Shown here: positions 25,860-39,100 of the stretch, in pieces
Layout: the number at the start of each line of letters is the position of its first letter
Position numbering within the stretch: the first letter of the stretch is position 1
Origin: Artemia franciscana
Taxonomy: Eukaryota; Arthropoda; Branchiopoda; Anostraca; Artemiidae
Assembly (NCBI RefSeq): GCF_032884065.1
Contig: NC_088867.1
Location: forward strand, 60,082,317-60,146,316
DNA length: 64,000 bases
Reading direction: 5' to 3'
Notes under the pieces: generated by a model
What the model saw: the letters and a program-made list of their open reading frames with translations, nothing else
Databases searched by the model: none
What the model was told of the DNA's origin: nothing
Made by a program: the position numbers and the translations under genes

Positions 25860-26779
25860 CTGCAAAAAAAAAGACACATGTAGAGCATACTTTTGAAATG
25901 AGATTAGAATCGGAAATCGTGATATGAATTATTAACAAATAAGAAAATATGTTTCCACACTTCCGGACTTTGGTCAACTGACTACTTGGCACCACGGTTT
26001 TTCTTAGGTGGAGAATTCGTAAAAAAGCGTCTTAAAAAATGGTGTAGTTGAAGTGAACTGGTTATTTTCACCAGATAGTGTATGAGCTGGCAAGAAGACA
26101 AATATTAATTATTGATTGCTTTTAGTTGACTCTAAACAATGACGGTACAGACAAATTGGCTCACAATAGCAACTACAAGGTACTTTTTCAAGACAACACG
26201 GTACAGGGAATAGTGTCCCAACAGATTAAAGGTACAATACACAGCTTAAAACCATAATAGTTACGTACAAGTGCGGAAGAATCACCATTTGAAGCTAATT
26301 CAGGCTGGTAGGTATCATTTTCATTCATCTTGACGGTAAAATTTTATAGCGAAAATAAATTTTCGAAAGATCGAAAACTAGCCTGAAACCCCATGAAAAT
26401 TGTGTCGAAAAGCATAAGGTATTCAGACGCTCGTTTAACTGCTTTAATTAACATGGCTTTCAGTAGAGCTTATTTAAATTAATTGCAATGACTTATAGAC
26501 TAAGCGGTATTATCGAGCTCTATAGAGGATTTTTTGAAAAAAAAAAAACTTACACCCCCACAGAACCTTAAAACTAATAAACAATTGCAGGTTATTGAGC
26601 TGTCAAGTACATTAAGAAAATGATAAATTAAGTACATTAATTATGTACAATGTATATTAAGTACAATGTACATTAAGTACATTGCAAATACATTAAAAAT
26701 GATAACTGTAACACGCTGCAACAAGCGCTAAAGGTCACAAATTTAATATTTGTAATTCCTTATTGAACGCAAAAAATAC

Positions 26780-27660
26780 AAAAGAAAATGCAATCAAACA
26801 GTTCCTGGTAACAAACTGTAAGCAGAGAACAACTCGGCCCCCAAAAAAGCCAAAGGATCTTAATGAAAATTACATGATCAGATTCATCATATCAGCGAAC
26901 ACTTAATGAGTAGATTTCAAGCTCCTATCTACAAAAAGTGGGATTCAGTTTAAAAAAAAATTAGAAGAAAGATCATGGATGCGTATGTGTGTGTGTTTTT
27001 TTATGGACAAATCAATCGTAATAAACCAAAAGGACCGTAACCAACCAAAGGTCCTAGAAGACTGAGAGAGGGCAACTAGCCCCCCATGCCTCCCCTTCCC
27101 CAAAGACACCCAATCGAATTTTGAGACAGCCATTTGATTTAGCATAGTTGAGAAGTCCAATAACTGTGTCTTTGGCGACGAAGTCACACTCCGTAGCTCC
27201 GTAGTCCATGAGGAAAGGGCTATAAGTTACGCAATTTGCACATTATTCACGTATAGTATTTGTTACAGATAAATATATGTAAATTTTAATGAGGGGAATT
27301 ATCTGCGGGGGAGTATATGATTTGAAAAACGATCAAAATTTTAATAAAAAATATTTTTTTTTTCAACGAAAGTAAGGTGCAACATTAAAAATTAAAACGA
27401 CAGAAATTATTCCATAAATAAGGAGAGCTGCCCCTTCCTTAACCCTCACTCTCCACGCAAAATTCCGAATTTTTACCACCGTTCTTTAAGAAAGACTGAT
27501 CACACATAAGGGCCGTTAAATTTGAATGAGAAGCATATTTATAGAACTTTGACTTAGGGTAAAGAGCGAGGGTTGAGGAAGGGGGAACCCCCTCGTTTAC
27601 GGAATAATTTCTGTTCGTTTTAGGTTTGAACGCTGGTCCTTACTTTCAGTTGATTTTTTT
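26780..27660 (+). repeat. Family C repeat followed by family B element
   Basis: Family C at 26784-27290 (caatcaaacagttcctggta, ttttgagacagccatttga, gggctataagttacgcaa). Family B at 27362-27660 (aacgaaagtaaggtgcaaca, aaagagcgagggttgagg, ggtccttactttcagttg). In aPKC intron 4. Confidence 0.78.
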
Positions 27661-28340
27661 TAAGCACAATTGAACGCGGGGTAAGTAATTACCATTCCTA
27701 ATTGACTACTGATCAAATATTAAAATCAGGGGTTATTTCATGTTTAAAAATAGCAATAAGTTTAAACAGCTACATTCCATAACTATTTGATGGAGAAAAG
27801 ACTGTCAGTTCGCTTTTTAAAATTCGGTTGCCCGCCTCTCAATCGGGCGGGCCCTATTAGGCTTAGCTCACTTGTTCGCCTCTGAGACCAAGCGAATTCA
27901 GTCACCCGTATTGCATACAAGCCCAGTGGGCATTGCCCTTCAAGAGCCAACCCTAAAATCTTTGTCATCCCCCTTGCAATTCCAGTGGGCTTCCTCAATA
28001 TGCTAAGCTCATATAATGTCAAGTTGCCCAATGTTAGTTGCCCAATTGCTTACAAGTCTTGTGGAAATGATCAGTCATAATTCTCAGAAAACATTTTATT
28101 TGGGATCTCCTATTGCCTTGAAATGACTCATAGAACTCATAGACTATTTGTCAGGCCTTTTAACTTTTAGTTACTATCAAGTTAAATGGCTTAGTGGCCA
28201 GTTACGCCCTTTTCAATGGATTCCGGTGCAATTTTATTTATGACAATGTACTGTGGTTGGATCAATTGGAAACCAGGAGTCGGGATCAGAACCAGTTATA
28301 AAAGGTTTCACGATAAAAAAAAAAGATACGAGAGAAGTCT

Positions 28341-29610
28341 GCGAAAAACTTATTAGAAGTTTATAGAAGAAGATTTATAGAGGTTTACAGAATTTATTTT
28401 TAAAAAAGAATAAAAGTTTGTAAAATTTATAGATGTTTATAGAAGAAGATTTGTCGAGCTTTATAGAATTTATTTTTTAAAAAGAATACAAGTTTATAAA
28501 ATTTCGAGAAGTTTATAGAAGAAGATTTGTAGAGGTTTATAGAATTTACTTTTAAAAAAAGAACAGAAGTTTATAAAAATTAACGAAGTTTATAGAAGAA
28601 GATTTAAAGAGGTTTATAGAACTTAGTTTAAAAAAGAACCGAAGCCTACCAAAAATTTACGAAAGTTTATAGAAGAGGATTTATAGAGGTTTATAGAATT
28701 CATTTTAAAAAAGAACAGAAACCAAAAATTTATAGAAAGTTTACAGAAGAAAATTTGTTGAGGTTTATAGAATTTGTTTTTAACAAAGAATAGAAGCCTA
28801 ACAAAAATTTACAGAAGTTTATACAAAAAGATTTATGGGGGTTTATAGAATTTATTTTAAAAAAGAATATAAGTTACTAAAATTTATAGAATTCTATAGA
28901 AGAAGATTTATAGAGGTTTATAGAATTTATTTTTAAAAAAGAATAGAATTTTATAGACGAAGATTTATAGAGCTTTATAGAATTTTTTTTTTTTTAAAGA
29001 ATAAAAGCCAACCAAAAATTTACAAGGTTTATAAATAAAGGTTTATAGAGGTTTACAGAATTTATTTTAAAAAGAGAATAAAAGTTTATACAATTTATAG
29101 AATTTTATAGAAGAAGATTTTTAAAGGTTTACAGAATTTATTTTTGAAAAAGAATAGAAGTTTATAGAAGAAGATTTATAGAAGTATATAGAATTTATTT
29201 TTAAAAAAGAATAGAAGTTTATAAAATTTATGGAATTTTATAGAAGACGATTTGTAGAGGTTTATAGAATTTATTTTTTTTAAACAACAGATGTTTATAG
29301 AAGAAGATTTATCGAGGTTTATAGAATTTGCTTTAAAAACAGAATAGAAGCCTACCGAAAATTTAAAAAAGTTCATAGATAAAGGTTTATAGAGGTTTAC
29401 AGGATTTATTTTAAAAAGAGAATAGAAGTCTATAAAATTTATAGAAGTTTATAGAGTTTTATAGAATTTATTTTTAAAAAAGAATAGAAGTTTATAAAAT
29501 TTATAGAAGTTTATAGAAGAAGATTTATAGAGGCTTATAGAACTTATTTTTAAAAAAGAATAGAAGTTTATAAAATTTATAGAAGTTTATAGAATTTATA
29601 GAAGAAGCAA
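28341..29610. repeat. AT-rich minisatellite, ~76-base unit, about 16 copies
   Basis: The unit is built on gaagatttatagaggtttat, agaatttatttttaaaaaag and aatagaagtttataaaattt, with many deletions and substitutions. In aPKC intron 4. Confidence 0.92.
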
Positions 29611-31322
29611 TAGACTACGCAGAGTTATAGTCTTAACGTAGGCAGTGCATAGTAGACTCGATCCCTGCATAGAATACATTATGTGTTGCGTGTAGATGTT
29701 GCGTTATGGAAAAGCCAACAAAGTCGAAGTTATTTTGCTGGATTAACAATTGATAAATCTCAATAATAAAGTAATAAACTGTTCCTAGAAATCCTTCCAC
29801 GCTTTATCAGAGCCTGAATCCTCGTCTCTATTCCACATTTTTAATTTTTGAATAGCTTGCCTACTATGATTATAGTGGTTTCAGATGATGATTATGGTGA
29901 GCGTTAGTAAAGTTTGAAAAAACTCGTTTAATTGTCAAAGACATACTTGACGTAACTTAACCACTTAGTATGTCAAATTAGGTACGTAGTGTGAATGCGA
30001 CTTAACAATTATGGTCTTATGGCCTTTTGATTAGTATTATTTATTGGTCATTTTACAAACTAGCACCTATGTTTGATTTACTTTAAATTAAACACAAAAC
30101 GAGGCGAAGGTTCAACAAATTTCCAAAAACTGGTCAGCTTAAATTTATATCCAAGCAAACAGACCACCAAAATACCCACTGAGTGGGACTCCAAGTTGCA
30201 TGACGGTAGTAAGTGTTTTACATAACAAGGACCAGTTGGGAGGTCCCCAAGTGTGTGACCTGGGGTATGAGGCACCAGAGGAACGGAGAAAAGAAGCGTC
30301 AATTTAGAAACGTCATAACAAACTTTATTTTTCTTGCAAAGTAAGTTGTTTTACTTTAAAAAAAAATTGGCACTTTACATAACAATTTGATCACATAGTC
30401 CAAAAAAGAAACTTGCACTTCCAATTTGTATAGATACCGTAAGCAGTGGCACCAATGGGGCAGAGACGGTAAAACACAAAGCATGTCCGAGACATATACA
30501 GGAGGGCGACCTCAAGGCTCTCCCCCCCCCCATAAATTTTCCCGAATCCTGGGCACTTCTTATTCAAATCATCGAATGAAACTTAAGAGATTAAGTTCCA
30601 TAATTAATAAGGCATCATTAATAAGATTCCAAGATTCCATAATTAACAAGATTCCATAATTAATAAGGCATAATTAATTGAGGCTTTTGCCAATACTGCG
30701 AAAGCTGTTTAAAATAAATAAATGAATATATTATAAAATAAATAAATGAATGAGTTTTTAACAGAAAATAATTTTGAAAAGAAACCCAGACATGACAAGG
30801 TGAAGCACCGGCGGTGAAGTACCGATGAATAAAGGGTCCACCTCACTAACAGTATGATCTTAATTGATTGACTACATTGATTTATTGATTGATCTATTGA
30901 TCTTAATTGATTGACTACACTGACTACAGATACACCATACTCTTCAATCATTCGCGAAAATAATTATGAAGAAACGTATACCAGGTCATTCTTTTCTTTT
31001 TGTTCCTTTTTTTGGGCCATCTCATAAAACTATTAAGACAAGACTGAAAATTTAAAAGTAATAAGAAATGTTTTGAAAGTGAAACTAAAAGCCAGAAATA
31101 AAATATTGGTTCAAAATCGAGTCTCGGGAATTGTACTGCACAAGATGAAGCTTTTTATTTAAAAAATTCTCGATAGTAATTCCAGAAACGCACATCAAGA
31201 AACAATAAGAAAATTCAAGTGAAAACAAGTTAAAAGTAATAAAAAACAATAAAGAAATAAAAACAGATAAGTTAAGAATAAGCAACAATTAAACAAGATT
31301 GAAAATTCAAATAAATACTCAC
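29611..31322. other. aPKC intron 4, no further feature
   Basis: Short local repeats only: aagattccataattaataag words at 30600-30670 and a gattgatt-rich piece at 30860-30925. Confidence 0.5.
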
Positions 31323-31373
31323 TATCTTCTCCCTGACAGAGCTGGCCCGGTGCAAGCGGAATATTGGGGAATA
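31323..31373 (-). CDS. aPKC: aPKC coding exon 4: linker between PB1 and pseudosubstrate (51-base microexon)
   Basis: Fourth coding exon of atypical PKC, only 51 bases. Seen: acceptor attctag, then TA completing Val94, then 16 codons reading FPNIPLAPGQLCQGED, then one base and a strong donor gtgagt. Animal aPKCs have the same linker pattern here (F-P-x-V/I-P-x-x-P-G-x-x-C-x-G-E-D) between the PB1 domain and the pseudosubstrate. The last base combines with AG of exon 5 to give Lys111, as in vertebrate aPKC. The length is a multiple of three and both ends share a phase, so the exon could be skipped in frame. It is too short to show up by ORF length; it was found by reading the minus strand between exons 3 and 5 for this pattern. 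Confidence 0.95.
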
Positions 31374-34300
31374 CTAGAATAGAAAAAATATATAAAGATA
31401 AAATAAAAGATTGAAAGAAAAACCTGTTAAATACTAGCGAAACTAAGAGTGTAGTATTAATGCTGTTTATACGAAATACACAAATGATTAAAAGCTTAAA
31501 ATAGGTTAAATTCCGATTCTAAAAAGCAACTTTTTATTTTAGCTTTCTAGGGTAAAACAAACCAAAATGAAATTTCAAGGCCACGAAAGCATATTTTTTA
31601 TGAAGTTATCAATTGTCTCCTGTACTTACACACAAGGCCTTTGAAGAGATTAAGCAGCTAATGCTTGTAAGTTTTGCAATAGAAGGAATCCTATCATTTT
31701 GGTCTACTTAAAAAAATTGCTGTTAAAAAAAATTGTGTTCATTTGCTGGTTTATATTTTCATACAAGCAAAACAAACAGTTGAAAGTTAACTTATACTCT
31801 CTATTTTTGAGTCAAAATTTCAACGGGTTTTAACAATCATTAGGTTATAAAAAGGCGGGGCTATTTTTCACTCAAAAATGAGAAGTAATTTTATTGGCTT
31901 ACGCAAATTCACCATAGATGTAAACGAATGAAAATAAAGCACACTTTTCTAACAGAGAAATTATAGAAAGGTAATTTCTCTGTTTCTGAGACCATAGTGG
32001 CTAAGTATGGCAAAAAGAAAAAAAGGGCAGTGAAGAAAAAACGAGAATAATCACAGGCAATCAGAGAAAGAAGAAGAGTTTCCCATGTTTCCGTCGAGGC
32101 CACGACTCAACCCTCTTAAGGGCAAAATTAGGGAAAAGCTCTGTAGTTTTTTTTTCATTAGCTGTCTATTTTTTTAGAGGCTGTGACTACCCTTTTTTCA
32201 TTGGTATAACTTTTTTGTTTAGCTATCTAATTTATTCATTCTTTAAGATATCATTACCTCCAAAGCAAAAGCACTTATCTTACATTTTTAGAATTTTAGA
32301 GATCAAAATAAGATCTTTAAAATTAATTGCAAAAATAATTATTCCCTCAGGATTTAAACAGGAACAACATGGTAAAATTACACTGAAATATGTTGTGACT
32401 TAAAATTTGGTTAATAATACATAAATTATGTGAGGGGATTTTTAAGATAGAGGTGGCAAAACAATTTCAACCCTGTTACGGCTCATCTCCCCTATCTTCT
32501 ATGGAAGAATGTGGCTTTGCTGTGGCTTTTCGGATATAGATCCAAAGCCACTACTCGCAAGCTGGCTAGCAAAGCTGGTTTAGCTTCCAATCTGGTATTC
32601 GCGACCAGCAGAAAACTGCCAGATCACGAGAAGACGAGAACTGGAAAGCAAATCCAAGCTGCTGGTGGAAAGTGTTACTGGCTACTTTGTTACTTGTCTA
32701 CAAGGGCCACAACCAGGCTTTGTTCGGGGGGAGGGGTAAAAAATCCCATTGACTGCAATAGATTAGTGATTATCAAGGTTACTGCGTGCAAAAATTTGTT
32801 TACCTGTATTTTTGTTACTTTTGTACGAGTCAGGCAAAATATCGAAGGGAGAGGGGTTCAAACCAGGTAACCTCCCCCTTTGGATACGACCATGCTTGGC
32901 TAGCGTGCCAGATTCAAACTATTACACCGGGACTTTAAAATAGTCTGCAAATTCCCCTGTTTTCGTAAAAAAAAAATTACTTGTAATTTTGTAAACTACT
33001 TATGTTACAATATGAATAGTATTTTCGAAACCTTAACTGAGTTTTCCCGAATCGTAACTAAGACTACTGACAGTTCCTTGTGGCAATTACTCATGTCAAT
33101 TTATTGAAGTTAGTTGATTAAGACAATGTAATCATGGTCAATTTCCCAACACTTACTTTTTCAGTGGATATTCGCATAAATTTGCACTAGAAGGTAAATT
33201 AAAACTTTTCTCGGAATATTTCTGATGAGCTTTTTGTGCTTCAGTCAAAAGTAGCATGTGATCAACTTTCAGATACTTTTTTCCAGTCAATATTTGCAGA
33301 AATTTTCACTAGACACCAAGGGCGTCGGCAGGAAATTTTCCAGGGGGGAGGGGGGCAGACGCCAAAATAGCAGTGGTAGTTGGGTCATAGGGAACAAATT
33401 TAAAGATATTTTTCGGTAGGAATAAGTTTATTTTTAAATAGTCTTAGGAAAAAAACTCTCGAATAAAAAGAGCAATTAAATCCCTTGCAAATAAAACAAA
33501 ATACAGTAAATTTTAAACGATAAGGGTTCCTAGCAAAGGGATTAGTTTATTTGATCTTGATCAATTATGTATTTAATTATTATGCATTTAATCTTAAAAG
33601 AAAATCAAATTTTAACCAAGATTACAGAAATATTTATTGCTTCCGTAGATTATAACAGACGTAGACTTGTCTTTATGTAATTTCCCACACCTCAGAATAG
33701 TTTACAGAACGAGTAGAGATACTCAAAAATCATACTGCCTGCATAGATACCACGTTTTGATTTTGTGATGACCATACAAAATGTATCTCGTAACAGGACA
33801 ATTCTCTCCCTGAACTTAAAGCCCTTATATATTCAGACATTAAAAAAAAAAGAATAGCGGAAATTTTTTTAACTTATTATTCAGCTGTCAAATGGACCAT
33901 CTTTCTTTTTATTGCCTTATTCAATTATATTGGATGAACAAGTTCAAAAAAAAATTTTCACAAGAAAATCTTATCAAATAGTGTGTGATAAAAAAAAAGT
34001 GGAAGTAAAAAGTGACTTGGACCAATATGAACCAAAACTAAAAATGGAATTCTCATGAAAATTGCTACACTGGCAGTATTGGCCTTTTGTGCTGATTCTA
34101 AATATATGAAATTCTTTCAGTTTGTTGTTACCCACCCAAAACAAAAATCTGAGAAAATTTGCCTAATTTTGCCTGACTGAAACTATGACTGACTGAGAGC
34201 TCATTTAAACGTAAATTTAAAGCTATTTTTCTGCCATTTTAGGGCACAAAACTACGAATTTACCCCGAAGAGGACGAATTAGCAATCAATTTAAAATTCT

Positions 34301-35171
34301 GAGGAGATAATTGATTTAAAAGTATCAATAACTATATTTTAGGCTTACCAGTTGCAAAAGAAGTAATGCCACACGGTGGCAGTACTGGATTCAAACAAGT
34401 TGATCCGCTTTATTTGTAATGAAAATTAGGCTACGTTAGGTGATTGAAATTGCGTATCAGCTATAATGAGAGGGGGTGAGTAATTGTTTAGTTAAGGGTA
34501 GGGTAGATCCCTATAAAAGTACATTTTAATGCACAAACTGCTTACTCTTCATGAGGTTTCAGATAAATGCTGAAAGAGGTAGGGGGAAAAATGTTTCTCT
34601 GTACAACTAAAATGTTACATTCCCATATCTACCAGCACAGAGGTGAAAAAGGCAAGGCAGGTCATCACCACCCCCCGAAAGAAAACTTCCTTGGGGTGGC
34701 AAATACTGCGCGGAACTTAATATTCAGTAATTTTAAATGGTAACTTTTTTACTTTTATATTAAATACTTTAATGTATTTCAATAAATACGTATAATGTAT
34801 TTATCGACAAAAAATCCTATTGTAGAGGCTGTGATGGCTTCACTTATGTAGAAGATCAAAAGTCTCACAAAATTCCAATCCATACACAGAATAATACTCC
34901 TTTTCATCCAGCCGAAATTCTTTAGTAGTAATATTAACAACAACTTTTTATCAATATTACTATTCATCACCAATTTGTTTATGTATATTCAAATTTTATG
35001 TAAAATTGAAATTGCAAATTTAGACGTAGAACGGTATTAATCCATGTACAATTATTGATTTACACATTTTAAAAGCAATTAACCAGGGATTTAAGGGACT
35101 GGTACCTCAAATTATATCTTGGTTAGGCCTGGGTATGATAAGAAAAACAATCCGAAACTAAATAATAAAAG
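31374..35171. other. aPKC intron 3, left part, nothing firm
   Basis: AT-rich. A weak tRNA-like piece may lie on the minus strand at 32850-32935 (box B-like ggtttgaacccc). A 119-codon open frame at 32511-32870 has no recognisable domain. Confidence 0.4.
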
Positions 35172-36125
35172 AGTGTTTGAACTGAAAGCAAGGGACATAT
35201 TTGAAACCTATTTGAACAAATTACACTTTATATGAAGGGGACTGTTTCCTCCTTAGCTCCTTACTCTTTACTGTGAAGTTTGACTTTTTTCCAAATTTTT
35301 TAAGAAATTTGCAATTGAAAAAAAGATTTTTCAGAGCACTAAAAAACTTTTGTTTAATGAGTAAGGTGTTGAGAAGGGGGCAGTCCCCCTTACATACAGA
35401 GTAACTTATGTTTGGTTTGAGTTTCAAACTTGCTCCTTACTTTGTTTGAAAAATCTTTTCCATTCGTCTAATTACATTTCATGGAACTGCAAAGTTTTAT
35501 GGATACAATACTTTTGGTAACGCAGAAAAAACGATCAATATTTCAATTACCTCTGTTTGGATTTTGATGAGTAATCAAACAGTTCGAGGTAACGAACTGT
35601 AAGTAAGGAGCGACCCGGCTCAATAGCTACGAGCCTGAGAAAATTTGTCTGATTTTTAAAAAAGGGGGAAAGACCCCCTTGAAGTCATAGGATTTTAGTG
35701 AAAATCACACCATCAGATTCAGCGTATCAAAGAATCCGGCTGCAGAGGTATCAAGCTCTTATCTGCCAAAATGTAGAATTTTGTAATTTTTGCAATAAGA
35801 AAGATCATGGATGCGCGTTTATTTGTTGTTGTTGTTTCTTGTCTTTTTTCTCCAGGGGTGATCGTATCAACCCAGTGGGCCTTGAACGTTGGAGAGGGCT
35901 CATTCTAACTGAAATGAAAAGTTCTAGTGCCCTTTTCAAGTGACCAAAATTTGAGGAAACTAGGCCCCCTCCCACGCCACGTTTTCAGAAAATCATCCGA
36001 TCAAAATTGTGAGATAGTATTTTTGTTCAGCATAGTTGAAAGGCCCAGTAACTTTGTCTTTGCAGATAAAATGACCCCCTCGCTTAGAGACAAACATTTT
36101 TCTAAAAGCAACGGGAAAAGTATGT
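35172..36125 (+). repeat. Family B element followed by family C repeat
   Basis: Family B at 35172-35452 (aactgaaagcaaggga, ttactctttactgtgaag, cttgctccttacttt). Family C at 35571-36125 (taatcaaacagttcgaggta, ctcaatagctacgagcc, gatcatggatgcgcg). In aPKC intron 3. Confidence 0.78.
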
Positions 36126-39100
36126 AAATTAAAACAAAAGTATATAAAAAAGAAAAAAGTAAATAATTACAAAAAATACACAAAACAATAGCCTACTAAT
36201 AAAAACTAATATATAAACTCCCAGCATTCAGCTTCGTTGAGCAATGCCGAAGGGTTGGACGGATATTTTTTAGCAATATCGACAGTCTTGAACTTGGTTA
36301 TCAAACACCAAAATATTTAATGCCTTTAGACTCAGTGTTTGTAAAAAGTAGCGCATTATCAAAGTAGTTTGTTCAAAGTAAAACATTAAAACTAAGATTA
36401 AGGAAATCAAATGAAAATTTTAATTTAATATTTTTAATTTAATTTTGGAATACCAAAAACCAGCATATTTGACACCTTGATACTTTTAACTGTAAAAAAT
36501 TAAATCTTTTTCAAAGTGACAACTAGATAAATACGATCACTCCTCAAAAAAATGATAATAAAACACAAAAACGTTACCGTTTAGGGGGAAAATACAGAAA
36601 TTCCCAGCATTCTGTTCAGGAGAAACATTTCTTTTTTTTAGTAGCTTCATATATCAGCTCATGGGTACTCTTATAATGCAAGCAAAAGTTGACGGCATAT
36701 TTTTTACCGAAATTGTCCATTATTTCTATAACTACCGAAATTTCTATAATTACATCAACTTTCTTGTGTACTAATAACTGCGCTAATTACAAATAAATTA
36801 TTAGGATCACCATAAAAAGCTGATTCTTTGATTGAATGTTACCGATAGTTAGACTTTTATACTTTCGGTTATTGCCTAGGATTCATTACTATGAAGAATC
36901 TGATTTTGTTTTCTTTGTTACTCCAACCAAATTATATAGAAAAAATGTTTGTGGAAAACTGGAAAGGGGTCAGTCAGTCAAAAATTAGAACTAATACTTC
37001 CTTACTAAGGGTCAAAATCTACTGGCAGGCAGCCAATAATGAGGCAACACACATTTTTTCTAGAGTTTTTCTCTGTTCTACTCTCTTTCCTTTGGTTTCC
37101 TTATAATTACTTTGTAGACCCAAATTTCAGGGGGAGGGTGGCCCCCTGCCGGCGCCCATGCTAGACACTAGACTATCAAATCAAAATTTCCTCGAAAGAT
37201 TTGTGGTGACCTTTTTGTGCTATGGTACTATTTTAAGGAAACGTACAAATTAGTCGCAATTGGGATAAGCAGTTATATCGTGGATTTTTGTCGTCGATGA
37301 CGATAAATAAAAAAAAATCCGGGATCTGAAATTTCGAAAACTGAAAAAATGAGGTTGCATTTCTGTCATGCCTAAATTTCTCTTTTTTAAACCTAAACAA
37401 TTGTTTTTAATGTCTCCCCTTTAAGGGAGGGGGGAATTTTTTGCATCCCGCCCTTCCCACGGGGAAAGGAAGACAAACTGAAACAGTGTTCCTCTACATA
37501 AGATTAATTATATTAATTACCTCGGTTGCAACCATCATGTGTACAAGTCTGCTTCTAATTTACGCCGGTTACGACTGTCATCAGAGCATGTAGCTAGGGT
37601 TTTCAGCACCCTTTGTCAACTTTGGTTTTTAACCCCCACCCCTCCCATCATCACTACCACACTGTAAGTAACCAAAAGTGTAAAAGAAAACTCAGCTTGA
37701 CACACCCTCAGAGGCTGCGCCCGGAGACAGTCGTTATCTTGCACCCACCCATCCCCCACCACCGCACCTAGTTCCGCTAGGTGGGGCCAATACATTGTTG
37801 CCAAAAATGTGTTCGACACAAAAGTAAGTATAAGTAGCTTATATGGATCATTGGATCTTCTGGATCTCTTGGATCCTTTGCCCACAAGCATCTTCTCTTA
37901 GCTAATGAATGAGATACGACTTGTCTTTCTCGTTTTTCTTCTCTCTTTTATCTTCTAGGTTTTTCCTTTTCTCTTTATTTGTTCTTAAGTATCGTACTGA
38001 TGTTCCGTACTTCAGTTTTTCGCTGTCTCCCCATAAAAATATATGTGAAGAAGGAGGGTAATCCTGACAATAAAAACATAGGCCATGTTGTGGGCCTCAA
38101 TGTAACTATCCGATCAATAAATAACTATTTTAATGACTACACTGGTATATTATTGCAGGGGCAAATAAAACTTATTCATCCTTTATGAAATTCATGGGGG
38201 TATGGAAATAATAATTCTTCAAAACGATTCCTTGATCTTGAAGCAGAGAATCAGAGCCATACCCGATGGACAGTGTCCAAGCCAAGACCGACTGTAATCA
38301 CTAATTCCTAAATACATAACATAGTTCCCCAATTTTCATATAATATATGCGTTTTGACAACTGATTACCCCATCCCCCCCCCCCGCAGTAAAAATTCATG
38401 TGCACAAGCCAGCTGCAAATCTAATTTGGTACAGAATATTAACTTCTAAAGGCAACACTTTGCAGCAAGGGTGTATCCAGGATTTTTGGTCCGGGGTGGG
38501 GGGGTAACAAAATGTTGTAAAAATGCATCAAAATTTGTTCATATACAGTTTTGTTACGATTTTTACGATACAGGTAAATATTTGGGGGGGAGCATTAAAA
38601 TTACATTTTTTAGGGAACGCGGTGAAAGTCCCTCACTCCCATACAAGTGCCTTTGAGATTGTTCCAGAAACAAGTATTAATGCAAGAGTTTAACAAAACA
38701 ACTTTTGGCCATTGAACATTGTATTTAAGCCAATTTGATTAGTTCCATATAAAAATGAATTTCAATAGATTTTCCCACTTTTACCTTGCTCTTGCGTCCT
38801 TTTTGTTTTCTTAATTTGTACTCCATTTTGCTTTTCTCTAAGAAAAGGTTTGAGCCTCTTCTTTGAACTTTTCTATTACATCTTTAACACTGATTCATCA
38901 CTTATGATTATTAATTATATATCTGACTACAAATTTACCGAAAAAGAAACCAATCAGCTTCATTAATTTCCGCTTGCTGAATTCTCAATTCACTCCAAAA
39001 GAAAAATCACAATTCCATGAAATTAACCAGAGTAAAAATGACAAAAGTGGCCATAAAAAAAGGGGGAAACAGTCAAATACAACAGGTTTAAATATTAGTT

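Noticed and set aside
30200..30300. Minus-strand VPLVPHTPG, considered as the aPKC linker exon
   Set aside because: Residues and phase do not match; the true linker exon with perfect phase is at 31323-31373.
32511..32870. 119-codon plus-strand open frame
   Set aside because: No recognisable domain, irregular composition, no splice-supported continuation.
37616..37891. 91-codon minus-strand frame
   Set aside because: No homology recognised, no splice support; intronic in aPKC.
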